From positions 1 through 64,000 of the forward strand of contig JAKSZP010017403.1 in the NCBI GenBank assembly GCA_022478985.1: DNA of 64,000 nt, read 5' to 3'. This document shows, piece after piece, positions 12,640 to 25,515 of the stretch (positions are counted from its first letter, which is position 1; each line of letters starts with the position of its first letter). The stretch comes from Massospora cicadina (Eukaryota > Entomophthoromycota > Entomophthoromycetes > Entomophthorales > Entomophthoraceae). The position numbers and the translations under genes were made by a program. Under the pieces are notes generated by a model, which saw nothing but the letters and a program-made list of their open reading frames with translations, was not told where the DNA came from and ran no database searches.

Positions 12640-14300
12640 ATAAACCGCTATCTGATCATGTCAGAGGTAAAGGGGGTTGGAAGGATCTTAGTCCTTATAA
12701 GGGATGGATAGGGTTCAACACAAAGCTGAGAGCATGGGCATGGGTGCATTCTGAAAATGAGGGTTGAGGTAGAGAAGTGAAGCCTATAGATTAACCTTTT
12801 CAAGTTATTAGTGATAATATATCAGTAAAGGCCTTTCTCAGCCTTAAGGGTGACTTTGAGGAGGGTGACGAAGATGTCAATTACATTGGTGGTGATGCAG
12901 AATTTAAGTCTTAACTTTGCAACTTTGCTACTTTTTATATTGCTTTACTAGCAACCTGCCAGAGGGAGAGGTGTTTTTTTTGATTTGGTGCATGGTGGTG
13001 ATGAGGGCAGGAGGGTTTAGGCCCTCATCCAAACTGTTACTGATTAACACTAGTTTTTGTTGGGTGCAACACTCAGGGGGAAGCAACAGCTTTTTTGATG
13101 AGTTGATGATCACTTTGGAAGGGTTCAGCATCAGGACAATGCTCAAAAATGGAGAGGTGGGAATTAGTTGCATATTCTGAATTAATGTTTTTTGAAAGAA
13201 GGAGAATTGAAAAAATTGGAAAACGAGTTAACCATTCATCAGCTTCTTAAAGCCCCCAGGAATTTTAATTTAGGATGATGAATTTTTTGATACAAGGTCT
13301 GGTTGGAGTAGGTGGCTGTGTGGAATTTTAGAAATAGTTAGGTCCAAGCAGGAAGCCTGATTGTATGTAATAGGAGAGATTTCTTTGTTTGGGCAAGCTC
13401 CTTATTGTTTATAGCAGTTGCAGCTGCAGTTATTACTTTGGGTAAAGAATGAGGAATTATTTTGCTTCAATAAAAGATAGTGGTTGGGCAGTGATGGGGT
13501 TTTCATAATAGGAATTAGGTGTTTGGGCCACAATATGTGTGATTGAGGGGAAGCGCCATTTTTAATGGTCCAGATAAAAACAGGTAGAAGATGGTGCTCT
13601 CTCCATCCATTTGGGCCCAGAAAGGATGGTCAGAGGCAGGAGAAATTGTGATGCAAGGGGGTTCTTAAAGAGCAATTTTGGTTAAAAAAGGCCAATAGTC
13701 ATGAAGGTGCAAGAACCATCAGATAATTATCTCCAATTAGAAGCAAAAATTACTGATGTATTCAGACCCATATGCTAATTTGGTGATTTATTCTTCATGT
13801 AAAATTCTATAGGAGAGGTGGGTGGGAGGCATTCAAACTGAACCGCACAAGATTAGTATCAGCAGTCATCTGGGTACAGTGGTGGGTAAGAGGCGCCCTG
13901 AAACCAAGGGAATGGTAGCTGAAACTGCAGCATTGGCTTCACTTGTTAGCCAAAGTCAAAATACCCCTTTTAGGGGAAGAAGTCAATAAAGCCTGCAGGC
14001 TGCATAGACAGGTTAATTAGTTTAATTTTGTTTATCATTGTGTGAAAGCAATTTATCATATTCAATCCAAAGGTTAATCACATATTGCTCCAGGGGAATA
14101 CAATAGCGCACGAGGCACCGTCTGGTATCATGGTAGGTGGAGGGAAAGTTCCTTGAGATGAACGTATTGACACAAGGAGTTGGTAGGACTGGATGAGCCA
14201 GTTCAAATTCACCTTTTTGCTGGGCGAAAATGCTAGGAGGGACTTTGCTGATGCCCCATCCTGGAGCAGCAGGCGGTGGATCCAGTGACAGTGGTGTGAA
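12640..14300 (-). pseudogene. Gag-like cassette, copy b (minus strand)
   Basis: The N-terminal end near 14270-14290 reads DPPPAAPGWG, the motif that starts copy d (DPPPAAPVWG). Further on, IPLEQYVINLWIEYDKLL, then NDKQ and QPAGFIDFF (about 13970-14090) match DPLEQHEIWT, NDKAI and QPEGCIDFC in copy c. The C-terminal region near 12640-12760 parallels the ends of copies a and c. Both ORFs at 12917-13180, one per strand, lie inside it; neither is an independent gene. It is broken by many stops and has no pol. Its proline-rich end faces the LTR-like repeat at 14480, so it may be the 5' coding region of an element starting there. Confidence 0.5.
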
Positions 14301-14479
14301 AAGTTGGGTCAGTTACTTGTAGTTATTTTATAGCTTAAATTTAATATATTGACTAAAAGTTATATTAAGTGGAAAATGAAATTTTAGATGTAAAGTTAGA
14401 CACTAAAATGTAAGCTATATGTTAATTTCTGTGTTTGTTATTAGGATGGTGTAAATCCAAATAGTAATAGAAATAGTAA

Positions 14480-14890
14480 ACTTAGATTTAACACTAAAAC
14501 TACGGTATTAAATGGCCTTTAACACGATGTCTCTTAAGTTTTATATGTTCAAGTTATAGTTGACTTAATCCAACACTTGACTTAATGTATAGTTTTTCCG
14601 CAGTTAGTATAATAATCTTTAGTATTGATAATACCATTCATAAGATCTAAACAAATAAACAATATTTTAATAATAACAGAAATTTTTATAAATAATAAAT
14701 AGCATTATTCATAGTTGAATCACTTCATTCAAAATCCATCAAATCTTACATCCTTAGGATCATACACTATTGTAAAAGGCAATGATGGTAGGATGTTAAT
14801 TCGTCAAAAAAGGATTAGAATGGAAATTCATGGGGTCAGATACAATACAACCCAATATAGAGTAAATCTAATAATGGAGTTGAGATTACA
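14480..14890 (-). repeat. LTR-like direct repeat, left copy (element 5)
   Basis: Parallels 17620-17980 in order: an AATCTTTAGTATTGATAA-type block, CTAAACAAATAAA, CATAGTTGAATCACTTCATT versus TATAGTTGAATTACTTCATT, GATGGTAGGATGTTAATT versus TATGGTAGGAAGTTGATT, and CATGGGGTCA in both. It flanks the element 5 pol remnant on its 3' side (minus orientation). Exact ends are unresolved. Confidence 0.6.
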
Positions 14891-14979
14891 TGACTAATTT
14901 TTAGTCAAGAATTAAGTCACAATTATCCAAAGCTTAACCCTTGACTTAATTTACCACTCAATCTTTAATAAAACAGACT

Positions 14980-17600
14980 CTGGTTCATGATAAAGTCGGA
15001 GAGTATTGGTCTATGTGATACACTCTTATCTTTATTAACTAGACTTCAAATACTTTATGCTTTGGCAGCGATTCTGTCAAGTATAAAGTATGGTCCTTTC
15101 TATAAGGTAGTTAGCTTATGCATCCTACCAAATCATTAGTATTGTAGTAAGCGACATGCTCACCACCTCCAAATTTTTCCATTATGACCCTATGTGATTC
15201 ATATCTCTCTTTCTAAGAATTTCTTATACATAGATGCTCTATATAATTTGGTCTGAAATTTTGATTAGATTTCACTCGATAGTCAAAGTATTCACATGGG
15301 CAAATTTTTTCTCATTGGTAATGATAAATGTAATAAAGGTGGTATTGCAGGTTGCCAACTGTATAAAAGCTGGAAAGATGAATATCCTGTTCTGCTGTGG
15401 TAAGTGATATTGTAAGCAAAAACAGTTGATTCCACGTATATGGCCAATGAGACAGAGAATTGCTGGAAAAATTTTTAAGAACCTGTACTAAGGTCATGTT
15501 GTCACAATCACCATCCCATTGGTATTATATTTAGAGACGATAAGAAACTTAAAAACTACAAAAGCTCATTCATCTTGAGTATTAAACCCAGTGAAATTGT
15601 CCATAAGGATAACTTGCAAACAACTATGCTGGTGTATCACCTGTTCTGGTATAGGATGTACAGTCGTTATTTCTACAAGTTTTATGTTGGATTAAGATTT
15701 AACCCATTTAGTAAAATGATTCATTGCTGAATAATAAAATAATTGGGTATTCTGGTCAGAGAGGATCCTATATATTCTATAGACACTGTATGCCAGGCCA
15801 ATATAGGTTTACCCAACCTGTATGAAATTAGACTTTAAAGGGCTGGTGGGCTTGACACATGTAAAATTCTATTACCATATGATAAATATCAAACCTTAAA
15901 AATTCCCAATTAAATCATTATTAGATTAACTTTAAAAATTTTAAGTAGCCATTATGTCCAGCTGCATAATGAGCTTGCATTGTTGTTTCCAACGATCTGA
16001 GGGTGGTATAATTTTTGTCATTTTCATAATGATATAAAATTACCTGTTTAAAATTTTAATGAATTTTATTAGTTAATTCAAGGTGCAGCAAATAGTCAGC
16101 TTTTTATTAGCTTAATACTTTGCTTTCATTCTTTTGAATAGTTAATCTACAAAGGAAGATAGAGCTGTTACAAAAGGCAGCCTCAAAAGTCCATCAGCAT
16201 TGTTATGGGTTTGTTCCAAGCAGTGGGCTATCTTAAAGTCATAGGCCTGTAGTTTCACAGCTCATTGTGCTAACTGACCTTATATTTTCAAAATTATTAA
16301 ATTTCAATGAAGCATGTTTGTTGACAATTTTGAACTTGGTCCCATGTATATAGACTAAAATTGTTTTTTTTAAAGATCCTAGACTAAAATTTTATAGGCA
16401 TAAATGTTGAATAAGCATTCTCACTAAGTTGAAGTGTAATTTATTAATGCTTGTCCATGACATGACTGGAGAAGGCTACTGAATTATCCTCTGTCATCAC
16501 CTATCTGATATAGTACAGCTCCTCAGCCTTGAGAGATACATTGGATTGACTATAAAAGGCTGGTCAGATTTTGGTACCTCCTGTAAGGGCTCCAGCAAGG
16601 CATTCCATAGCCGTGAGAGGTGCATTGGATTTCACTATAAAAGGATGGTCAAAGCTTGTATATCTCTGAATGGGGCTTCAGTCAAGGCTTTCCATAGCAG
16701 GTTAAAGGTTCTTTTATATTTTGAGACTATTGATAAAGTGAGTGAACCTCAAAGCGATGTAATAGAGGCTCAGCAAGTAGCGCATATCCTAGTATAAATT
16801 GGTAGTTTTACTTAACAATTCCAAGACTTACTTATAGATCTCGCTTACTTTCATTTTCTCTCATGTGGTTAATAGTATCTAGTTTTTAAGGCTGTGATTT
16901 ATTCCTTGAGTGCTGAAAATTTGACCCATACTCAATATAAGGCTTGAAGAACTGGCTTTTGCTAGGTTACTCCTATGGTAAACATGTTCTAGTTTAATTG
17001 ATCAAATTGTTTGTCCAATCATTGTGAAACCTTCACAATAAGATTGTGGTTGTCATTAACCACTTCCCAAACACACTGTAAAATAGTTTCAGCAAACTAT
17101 CTAAATCTGGCAGTGCTTTCTCACTTTGCTGGTTTCTGTTGAACACTTCCATATATAGGGAGTGATGGCGAAAACGGTCTAGTTGGAATTTTGTACAGCA
17201 GGTTGGAGATACCCAGCATAATATTACCCATTTGGGCTAGACAATTATCTTATTGTAGTACTAGATGATAACCCAAAGAAAAAAAATCATATTAATGAAT
17301 TAACTGGCTTTGATTCAGGTGATGATAAAGTAAGGCAGTTGCTAGATAAGACTGTTTGTGGACAAATAGCCTAAATTCCCAAAGTAATATTTGTTTAATC
17401 TGTCTCAGCTGATCTGCAGTGAATGTATAAATCTTAAAGTTTTCAAAATGGGGATTTATAAAAAAACAACTTAATTTAGCACCATTCAATTAAGAGTAGG
17501 AGGTTGACAGAAAATGACTGTTTGGTTATTATCTCCGTCTTACCCTTCCTGAGTCATGTTATGGTAAGTGGTAGAAGTTCTTCATTATACTACAACAGCT
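14980..17600 (-). pseudogene. Element 5: gypsy pol remnant (RNase H and integrase)
   Basis: Minus-strand pol of a Ty3/gypsy element. The RNase H end reads AYDFKIAHCLEQTHNNADGL at about 16170-16245, the usual tail of gypsy RNase H. Downstream the integrase zinc-binding HYAAGH is visible at about 15950-15985, with MCQA near 15855. The catalytic core cannot be followed with confidence. The part toward 17600 should hold RT, but I see no YxDD motif, so it is deleted or unrecognisable. LTR-like repeats lie on both sides, only about 2.7 kb apart, which is too short for a full gag-pol. Confidence 0.7.
16531..16702. repeat. Two-copy tandem repeat, 84-bp period
   Basis: Unit 1 starts GAGAGATACATTGGATT at 16531 and unit 2 starts GAGAGGTGCATTGGATT at 16615. 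Both then carry ACTATAAAAGG with TGGTCA, a GGGCT-CAG block, AAGGC and TTCCATAGC. The duplication lies within the decayed pol of element 5. Confidence 0.75.
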
Positions 17601-17619
17601 TCCTTGTAACGAGCACCAA

Positions 17620-17980
17620 TTTTGAATCATGGGGTACCTTTATACACTATATGCACAGGTTATTGTTAGATCAATTTCAACTCTTAGCTTACTACATAAT
17701 GTGACTAAGCAATAAGCTCACAAAATCTAGTACTGATAAAACTACACTAAAATTCTAAACAAATAAATGATATGATCAACAATAGAAGTGATTTTTTAGA
17801 TTATAAACTATATCTATAGTTGAATTACTTCATTTAAGAATCATTAGGTCTCAAGTGATAAGGATATTGACTAGTGCAAAAAGTGATTATGGTAGGAAGT
17901 TGATTATATTTAAAAGGTTTTTGGAGAGTCATGGGGTCATATATTTCACGCTTCTTTAGTTAAAACTAACAATAAGACTT
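17620..17980 (-). repeat. LTR-like direct repeat, right copy (element 5)
   Basis: Counterpart of 14480-14890 in the same orientation (blocks listed there). In minus orientation this is the 5' side of element 5. No primer-binding site is recognisable at its inner edge. Confidence 0.55.
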
Positions 17981-18149
17981 TTATCATTATAAAAATTTTG
18001 ATCTGTGAACCAGGAAGAAATTTAACAAAATTAACAGCGCAAAGCATTCATGAGGCAGAAGATGATAAAAGAGGAATGATATTATTTTTAGTATAATACT
18101 AACTTTTAAATATTTAAATATTATCATATGTAAATTAAGCATGAAAGGT

Positions 18150-18949
18150 TAAATTAGTGCAGGAAATTCTTATTTCAGGATCCATGTCAATACATGCAAA
18201 AGAAACCAAATAAGGTTAGATGACAGCAACATGAGTAAAAATTAAATAAAAGAACCCTTATTCTCAAAAAATAGGGTTTTTATTGATAAAATAAAGGAGC
18301 TCACTTTAGTATCTGATACAACCAGTGGCTCAATGGCTTACTAAACCAATATTTTTATGATAGGTTTAGCTACAAGGGGAAAAGATTCCCTACAGATGAC
18401 ATTCTTCAGCAGATATGCTCTTCTTTCCAAAGGTCTTATTGGAGCAATTTGAGACTATTAAGCAGCACTTAAAATTGGGAAACTAGAGGAGTAATATCTA
18501 AATAAGGCCATGATAGAAATTGGTTAGGGCTCAGGGAATTTCCCAAAAGTAGCAATATACTTTTTTAATTGAGATATCGCCTTATGGCCACAATAATACT
18601 AGGGCCTATTACCAATAATTCATGCCAACGCTTGGAAAGGTAGGAATTATAAAAAAGATACTTTAAAGTGTTTATGACAACCAAGGCCACGATCTTTTAT
18701 CAGTATAATAGGGAAGCAAAAGTTGCACCACCCAGGATTAAGGATCAAATCAGTCATTATAGTACCTAGTGAATGAAGGGCCTGGCGGATTTACCAAAGG
18801 TTATTCAATACAACTTTGGCAACTACCTAAATTGGCCGTGAGGTGAGATAAATCATGAAAGCGGCCAAGTCCTATATCTAATCATTAGTTAAAGTACTAA
18901 ATCAAATGATTAGTAATATAAATGATGGATGGTCAAACTAATTACAACA
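18150..18949 (-). repeat. Element 3, 3' LTR
   Basis: About 800 bases that parallel 24701-25515: AACCCTTATTCTC with ATAGG and TTTATT near 18250, GGGAAACTAGAGG near 18477 (25030 in the other copy), GAAGCAAAAGTTGCACCA near 18713 (25270), and GATGGATGGTCAAAC near 18924 (GATGGTTGGTCAAAC at 25488). The outer left edge near 18150 is approximate; the inner edge ends ACAACA at 18949, giving an LTR that starts TGTTG on the minus strand. It is diverged from its partner, so the insertion is old. Confidence 0.8.
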
Positions 18950-20130
18950 TTTCATCCACATGACAAAACATCAGTAAAAGGTGAATGAGTTTCATAAAAC
19001 CATTAAAATCTTTGGGCCAATTGGTCAAAAGACTGCTGATAGTTTCTCAGGAACTTATCATGCACTCAGTTAATAAGGTGCCCTTTAATGAGATCACTCA
19101 GATTGTAGCATCCTAATGTCTTCTCAATGATCTCAAAAGCCCTTTTCATATGTTATTCAGTTTGCTAGTCCATTCAAACCATGGTTTGTATTATAAAACA
19201 AACTCATACATGCTACAAAGTTGGATAGGGTCTGCTGGTCTTTAATATTGCATTTACAAGATCCTACTTAATGAGTTAGCGTGTTATAACATTCTCTGCT
19301 CTGTAGTTGAATCAAAGTTAGCGTCAGCCTCCCTTATATATTTAGTGGGACGTAATTTTTTGATGGACACAATAATAAAATCAGGGGAAGGGAAGGGTTT
19401 TCCCATAAATTAATGAAATTGGGTAATGCCTTGTGGAGGAGTGAAAAGAGGTATTATAAGCAAAAATATTGGAAGGCAAGAAAAGGTTCCAGCTGGACGT
19501 ATTATCCATATTTAATTACCTTAAGAGACCCACAATGGTACTGTTTACATGCTCTATTGTGCCTTTGGTCTCATGGTAATAGGGTGTATACAATACCTCT
19601 CATATGCCCATCATGTTGTATGAGCTTAAAAATAATTTGGTATGCAATGTTAGTCCCATTATCTGTCAAAAGAAACTGATGGGCATCCATGTCAATAAGT
19701 TATACTCTCCAGAATAAACTTGGTGTTGGTCATAGTGCCCAGGTCCTTGAGTTCTTTGGCTTCCTCCCATTGAGTGAGGTGATTGAGGGCCCCAATTAGA
19801 TAATTTAATTGACTTGAACTAATGGCCAAAGGGCCCACAATATCAATAGAGATAAATGCTAGGAAAGATTGGGTTTATTTAATTAAAAGGAGGTGGCTTT
19901 ATGGTAAGGGCATCCACTTGGCATTCCTTACAACTGTGAAGGGTCTCATGATTATTAAAATGCATGGATTCCCAATATTGGTGACGTTTCAACATCTCAA
20001 TCTTCTTCTTAAAGCCCCATGCTCCGCTTCCTTGTGAGCCCAATAATGATATTGGTTTGCTATGTTGGTCATGTATCCAAAATTGCTTAATGTTTAATGC
20101 TACTATAGAGCTTCCTATTGTTGGCATCAG
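18950..20130 (-). pseudogene. Element 3: integrase
   Basis: On the minus strand the zinc-binding domain appears as AHKEAEHGAL (HxxxH, about 20010-20040) and, one frame away, LHSCKECQVDAL with intact CxxC (about 19900-19930). The core shows ISIDIVGPLAISSSQ (first Asp, about 19815-19855), LLTDNGTNIAYQ (second Asp, about 19630-19670) and YHETKGTIEHVNSTIV (catalytic Glu, about 19525-19575). So all three catalytic acidic residues can still be read, but in different frames and with stops between. Past about 19000 toward the 3' LTR nothing is recognisable. Plus-strand frames in this interval are shadows. Confidence 0.9.
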
Positions 20131-20289
20131 TGTTATTCCTTACAATTTATAGAGAGCGTTGAACTATGCAAATTTTTTTTCATGTTGTTGTGTTATCATA
20201 GTACCAAATAACTCATATGCCACAATATCCGCTAAGGCCACACTGAGAAGTTTAGATAACCTGATCGGCGTTTTGATGCTTTATTTCAG

Positions 20290-20700
20290 TAAGGTGCTGA
20301 ATTTCAAATCATAGGCTTGTAATTTTACAAGTCTATTGAGCTAGCTGCCCTTCTGGATCCTTCAGATTTTTGTAACCAATGAAGAGAGGCATGATCAGTT
20401 AATATGGTGAGATTCACTCCATGGACATATACCCAGAATTGTTTAAACATATAGATGATTACCAGAAACTCCTTCTCAGTTACCATTTAATTCAATTCAT
20501 GGACATCCAACGTCCGACTTTAGTATGCCATGATGTGATCAATTCCTTCAGAAATTAAATTGAGATAACACCCCACAAAGGTGGTGAGAGAAGCGTCCAT
20601 ATAAATAAGAAACAAAGTTGGCAAAATTTATTGATTATTAGCACTGCTTAGATGAGACAAAGCCATAGTTTATCTATGGAAAGTTAGCAGTTCCCTGTTC
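20290..20700 (-). pseudogene. Element 3: RNase H
   Basis: The minus strand encodes YSRTLDVHELN-type sequence, MVTEKEFLVIIYMFKQFWVY, then HGVNLTILTDHASLHWLQKS near 20360-20530. This is the conserved C-terminal half of gypsy RNase H, including the TDHASL Asp. RNase H removes the RNA strand during reverse transcription. Position between RT and integrase is normal. A stop after ELN and frame breaks upstream make it a pseudogene. Confidence 0.88.
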
Positions 20701-22310
20701 ACTAAAATGATATACTGTTTTTAGGGATATGAAATAATGGTTCACTTATTTTACTAGAATTATTTACAGACTGGGATTAATAGCCAATAATTTCAAGGAA
20801 CGCCTGGATGTCATGCTTGCTACTTGGCCACATTAAATGTATGATGTCTCCAATCTTTTACTGTCTGAGGCCATAAGCTATTTTTATCATTAAAAAACCC
20901 AGATAGAAGTTGTTCTCAAAAGGAGCTGCTTCTCTGGGGCTTATCTTCAGATCAGTTTTGCCAAGATGGCGGAAGACTTCTTCCAAGTGTTTTAGATGTT
21001 TATTAAACGTTTGAGAAAAAACGCTTATATCATCCAAATAACTAGAACACAAAAATTTGTAGAAAAGTGAGTTTACTATTCATAGCCCGCTGAAAAGGTC
21101 TCAGTGGCTTGCACAACCCCTGCAGCATTCTAGTAGGTTAATAAAGGCTATAAACATAACCATGGCACATTTTTCCTGATCTTCTTTGGAGGCTCAAACC
21201 AAAAATAACCATATATTAAATCTTTGGCTGAGAAGTATTGCGCGCTGCCCAAGCAGTCTAGCAAATGATTGATTCATGGTAAAGGTCATTAGTTCTTTTG
21301 GTAGTATTGTAAAGCTTGATATAATCAATTATTACGTGATTTTTATCATTCTTTTTCTTGATAATCAACACCAGGGAGATCCAAGGACCCTTAGAGGGCT
21401 TTAAGATCTTGTTTTGCACCAACTATGTGTTTTTTATTAGAAAATTCATCTGCCACCTTTGTGCATCTAATAAGATATAAGCAAATGGGAGGATGGTTTA
21501 CAGTATTGATATGGTGTAACGTATCATGTGCACAACCCAAATCTATGGTCATCATTTATCAAAACAGTACTTTGATTTCCAAAATGGCAGCGCTTGATCT
21601 TTTTCATCTTCTGTTAACCCAGTGAGAAATTTTTGAGGTACCAGAGAACATGCAGATTGACAATTGTCGCTTCCAAGCCCATGTTCATCAAGATTTCCGA
21701 AAACATGACCACTTAGCACTTTATCAACTGGCAATATAAATTAAGGCAAAAAATTGATACCACTTATTTGAACAGCACAGTATAACAGGTTTTCTAGATA
21801 GCACCTGGTTTTCACCGTGGTCAGGGAAGTGAACCTCAGGTTTAATGACAAGTCTCAGATTTTGATCTTCAAAATGGAGCTAATATATACCATATTATCC
21901 TTGGGGAATTTTCAATATAAGTCTGGTCCCCAATATGATTTAATGCCTGCCAGAAAAGTTAGGCTACAATTAGTGTAGCAAAATACCCTTAGGCTCCACA
22001 ATCTGATTAGACAACTGCTGGGTATGGCTATGAATCAACTGATAACAAATTAAAATTCTAAACTTGAATATAAGGTTAAAAACTTGATTTTAAGGCACCA
22101 GGGCCTCATACAAACAGTTTAAATAAAGTAGAAGATCGTCTAAAGATTTCCAAAGTGTCCATTTTAAATTTACTTTGACTGCATAGGTCCTATAAATTTG
22201 GTACCAATAAGGAAGCCACAATTCTGATTTAGTAAAATAATGGCGGGAGCAGATATTACCAATTGTCAAACCAAGTGGCAATGTACTGCATGCTCTTTTG
22301 GAGGTTGTGA
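20700..22310 (-). pseudogene. Element 3: reverse transcriptase
   Basis: The frame at 20858-21052 begins with SSYLDDISVFSQTFNKHL, containing the YLDD catalytic motif typical of gypsy RT, followed by HLEEVFRHLGKTDLKISP and the thumb-entry region. The palm and fingers upstream (21060-22310) are shattered and only traces are readable. The two catalytic Asp residues are intact here, unlike in elements 2 and 4, but no frame spans the domain. Confidence 0.85.
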
Positions 22311-22319
22311 TTCGAGGTC

Positions 22320-22508
22320 CTATGGTATAATAGAATTTCCAATGGTTGATTGGAGTGAGGACCAGTTTTTTACAAGCTTAGTGGACAAAAGGCTAACTGG
22401 TGAACTACTATTGACCATAACTCTGACTTTGAACTTATTTACAGTGATATCACTATAGGTACACTCAGAGAAATAAGCATCTATAGAATATATAGTTGGA
22501 ATATCCAA
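22320..22508 (-). pseudogene. Element 3: aspartic protease with mutated active site
   Basis: Sixty-two codons in one frame include VNKFKVRVMVNSSSPVSLLS and STKLVKN. The family motif here should be D-T/S-G-S, with the aspartate forming the catalytic dyad that cleaves the polyprotein. Here it reads N-S-S-S, so both catalytic Asp and following Gly are lost; each fits a single G-to-A change. Location between gag and RT is as expected. Confidence 0.8.
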
Positions 22509-22599
22509 AATTTCACTTGCCTGTATAAGTTTAAATATCTTTGACTAGCTGAGGGATGGATTCCTTCAAAACTCAATGGGTATAGCTCACAGGACCCAG

Positions 22600-24680
22600 T
22601 ACCACTTGAGGATCTCACCAGAGGGGACAGAAGCTCTTGTTGTTCAATTTAAACTACACAAAGCTTTAATTTGTTTTAATGCTAACTCAGCCTTATGTTC
22701 TTCCCGTGAGCAGGTGGTAACTACTACCATATCATCCTTTGCTACTTAATAGCCACCAGGGGTGGGGCGTCATTGTTGTTCCCTCATTTAATGTAAAAAA
22801 GGTTCTGAGAAATTATTTCTTACCTGTGGATTTTTGTGAGGAGGCGGAGGTATAAAGAATCTAGTTCTACTCCACCATATTTTCTCATTTTTTTATTTAA
22901 AGGGCTCATCAAAGAGCCTGAGTTTTATACCAAATTATGGTAATAATTGGCATAGTGCCCCAATTTTCTATAATAATTACAGGGGTTTAGTTTAAAAACA
23001 GACTATCATAACAATGGCTGGAAGACCAACTTTATTCTTTTTTGGGGGAGATGGCCCTATTAAATAGGCCACAAGTCTCCTGATGACTTTTGTTAGGCGT
23101 CATAAAAGTGATGCCACACTGGCTGAAATATTTCGTCATAGGGTAAATTCATGCTTCTGATGCAAAACTGGGATCAGAACCTAATAAAATTCCTTTAAGA
23201 CTCCCATGTGACAAAGTACAATTTAAGAGTTAAAATTATTTAACACCTTAGCTCCATATATAGCTTTAGCATAAAATAAAATTTCTCAACAAAACTTTAA
23301 CAGACGCATCCATATCAAAAACATGGAAACATTATTTTCTAAATTGTCATCCATTGTGCTTAATAAAATTCTTTCACAATGAGCTCTATAGCATTAAGGT
23401 AATTTACACTAGTTTCCTGTAGTTTTAGCATTACCAATTCCTGATTTACAGAATACAGGGAATTAATTGACTTAGCCAACTTAATGGTCTCAGAGGCACC
23501 ATAGTTTAGTATAAACAGGGAAGTAAAGTTGTGTACATTTTAGATATTTTCAAATTTAGGCTAAATGATTATATTAAAAGTAAATTGGTAACCCATAGCA
23601 CTGGGGCACCAAGGCCACAAAGATTTCTATTTGAACCTCAGAATTATTTGACTGAGGGTCAATAGTAAAACAGCTTTGATCGCTGGAATGGCATGAGTAG
23701 AAGGCTGCTAGAGTGAGCAGAGGCCACTAAAGGATTCGTTATTGATAAGGAAGATGATGGTAAAACTGATTTTCTAGCAGTAGCCACCAGAATATTGTTA
23801 GCCTGAATAACCCAAAGTGGGCAATGTGGTTAAAGTTGTAATGTTTGAAGGCTCAAACAACGCCTCATTGCCATCAGTATTATATGATACATAGTTAACT
23901 AATGGATTAAATTTTTGGAGGTAAACTTATGATGGAGATGAACAAAAACCCAGAAACATGATGTTCTAAAGTTATCTTTTTTTAATTTTATCTGAGGTGG
24001 GCTGACCTGAGGATGGTACCGCACTGATTAGGGAAGTGAAAAAAATGGGAAAGGAGGATAAAACCTGGAAAACCTCCATGTGCGGCGTATGATAGGCCAG
24101 GAACTCCATGGACTGCCTTTGCTATTTGCTATCTCAGTTTGGGGCATTGGCGCGCAAAACCAACACAGTCAAAATTGTCCCCTACCCAAAGTCCATCACC
24201 CGGATCAAACTTGGGAGGCAGTGGTAGAGGGTCCATACTCTACCACTGGGGTATTCTCCCTTGTTCTGAAGTACAATTTTCTCAACAAGTTCACGCTTCT
24301 GGTTGGCAACTAAAAGGTGAATCTTTAAATCCTTGATTTAATTGTCCTTATAGGTGAAATTAAGTATGCTGAGATTTAATCTCAATGTCATGATAAGAGA
24401 CTGAGCAAGTGTCTCTACTCAATCTATGCTCAAGGCCATTAAGGCGGCGTTGAGAATCATCTGCGTTTGTTACTACAATGGAAACTCATATGTCTATAGT
24501 TAAAATTTTTGATAAGTGGCTACAATGGCTATTCCTTTCATCACTATGGTGAAAAGTATATTGATGAAAATTATGCTGGGCTTTGGGGAAGCAGCTTCAG
24601 CTTCCATAGGTCACACTAAAGTAGCCAATAAATATTCTCAAAATTACTGTTAATAATCTGATACAGGATAACAGATGTGG
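22600..24680 (-). pseudogene. Element 3: gag with degenerate zinc knuckle
   Basis: The interval between protease and the primer-binding site should encode gag. A zinc-knuckle remnant is readable on the minus strand at about 22935-22980: CNYYRKLGHYANYY. Against the CCHC pattern C-x2-C-x4-H-x4-C, the first Cys and the His remain, and the second and third Cys are Tyr (TGT to TAT). The rest, toward 24680, is broken by stops and I cannot assign capsid motifs. Plus-strand frames at 24080-24336 are shadows. Confidence 0.6.
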
Positions 24681-24682
24681 TG

Positions 24683-24699
24683 CCCCTGTATTGAGCATA
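24683..24699 (-). other. Element 3 primer-binding site
   Basis: Read on the minus strand, TGCTCAATACAGGGG directly follows the 5' LTR. It matches the sites at 12214 and 56761, except that the leading TGG has decayed. Confidence 0.65.
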
Positions 24700-24700
24700 A

Positions 24701-25515
24701 AGTATTTTTATTAATGCAAGGCATCGTAATTCAGGTGCAAATGTTAATACACACAAAAAATAGATACTTTTTGATGACAGCAGCCTGGGTAAAAGCTTGT
24801 AAAAGAAACCTTATTCTCAGAAATAGGAGTTTATTACTAAAATAAATGAGCGCACCATAGTATCTACTACTTCCAATGGCTCAGAAGCTAATTTAAACTA
24901 ATAGTTTGTCAAAGATAACTTAGCTACGTTAGGAAAAGGTCCCCCTCCAGATCACAATCCTCAAAAGTGTGCTGTTCTCCTTTCCAAAGGTCTTATTGTT
25001 GCAGTTTTGTCTACCAAAAATCCTTAAGACTGGGAAACTAGAGGCGTAATATCTAAAATAGGCCAAAAAATTGCTTATTGATCAGGGCATTTCTAAAATA
25101 TAGCTTTATTCTGAATGTTATTAAGATATTTCTGGATGGCTGTAATTATACTAGAACTATTGAAAATTATTTTACACTTTCATAGGGCAAGGCAAAATAT
25201 CAGGATAAAAAGATATATAGGGTGATATGACAACTGTTGCCATAGGCTTTGGTGATTAGTAGATTAAGGAAGCAAAAGTTGCACCAATGTTGATTGAGGA
25301 TTAGATCTTCCATTGTGATAACTATTAATTAAATAGCTAAGCGAATTTATAAGATAAATGTATTACAACTTTAGCAAATACTTCAAGTTGGGGGCCACAA
25401 TGATAGATAAATTAAACAACTGATTACAACCTCTATCTAATTAACAATTAAAGTTTAAAGTTAAGTAAAGATAGTAAAATATAATTGATGGTTGGTCAAA
25501 CCAGTAACCTTAACA
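24701..25515 (-). repeat. Element 3, 5' LTR
   Basis: Direct-repeat partner of 18150-18949 (shared blocks listed there). The outer edge reads CTTAACA at 25509-25515, so the LTR begins TGTTAAG on the minus strand. The inner edge abuts the primer-binding site. Several AATAAA-like motifs occur on the minus strand near 24820-24850. Confidence 0.75.

Larger units (their letters stand above)
18150..25515 (-). mobile_element. Element 3: decayed full-length Ty3/gypsy retrotransposon
   Basis: Two LTRs of about 800 bp enclose, in minus-strand order, a primer-binding site, gag, protease, RT, RNase H and integrase. That order, with integrase last, places it in Ty3/gypsy. Length is about 7.4 kb. I could not identify a convincing target-site duplication because the left edge is uncertain. 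All genes are broken. Confidence 0.85.

Noticed and set aside
19413..19679. 88-codon plus-strand frame
   Set aside because: Shadow of the minus-strand element 3 integrase, whose TDNG and GTIEHVN motifs lie in the same interval.
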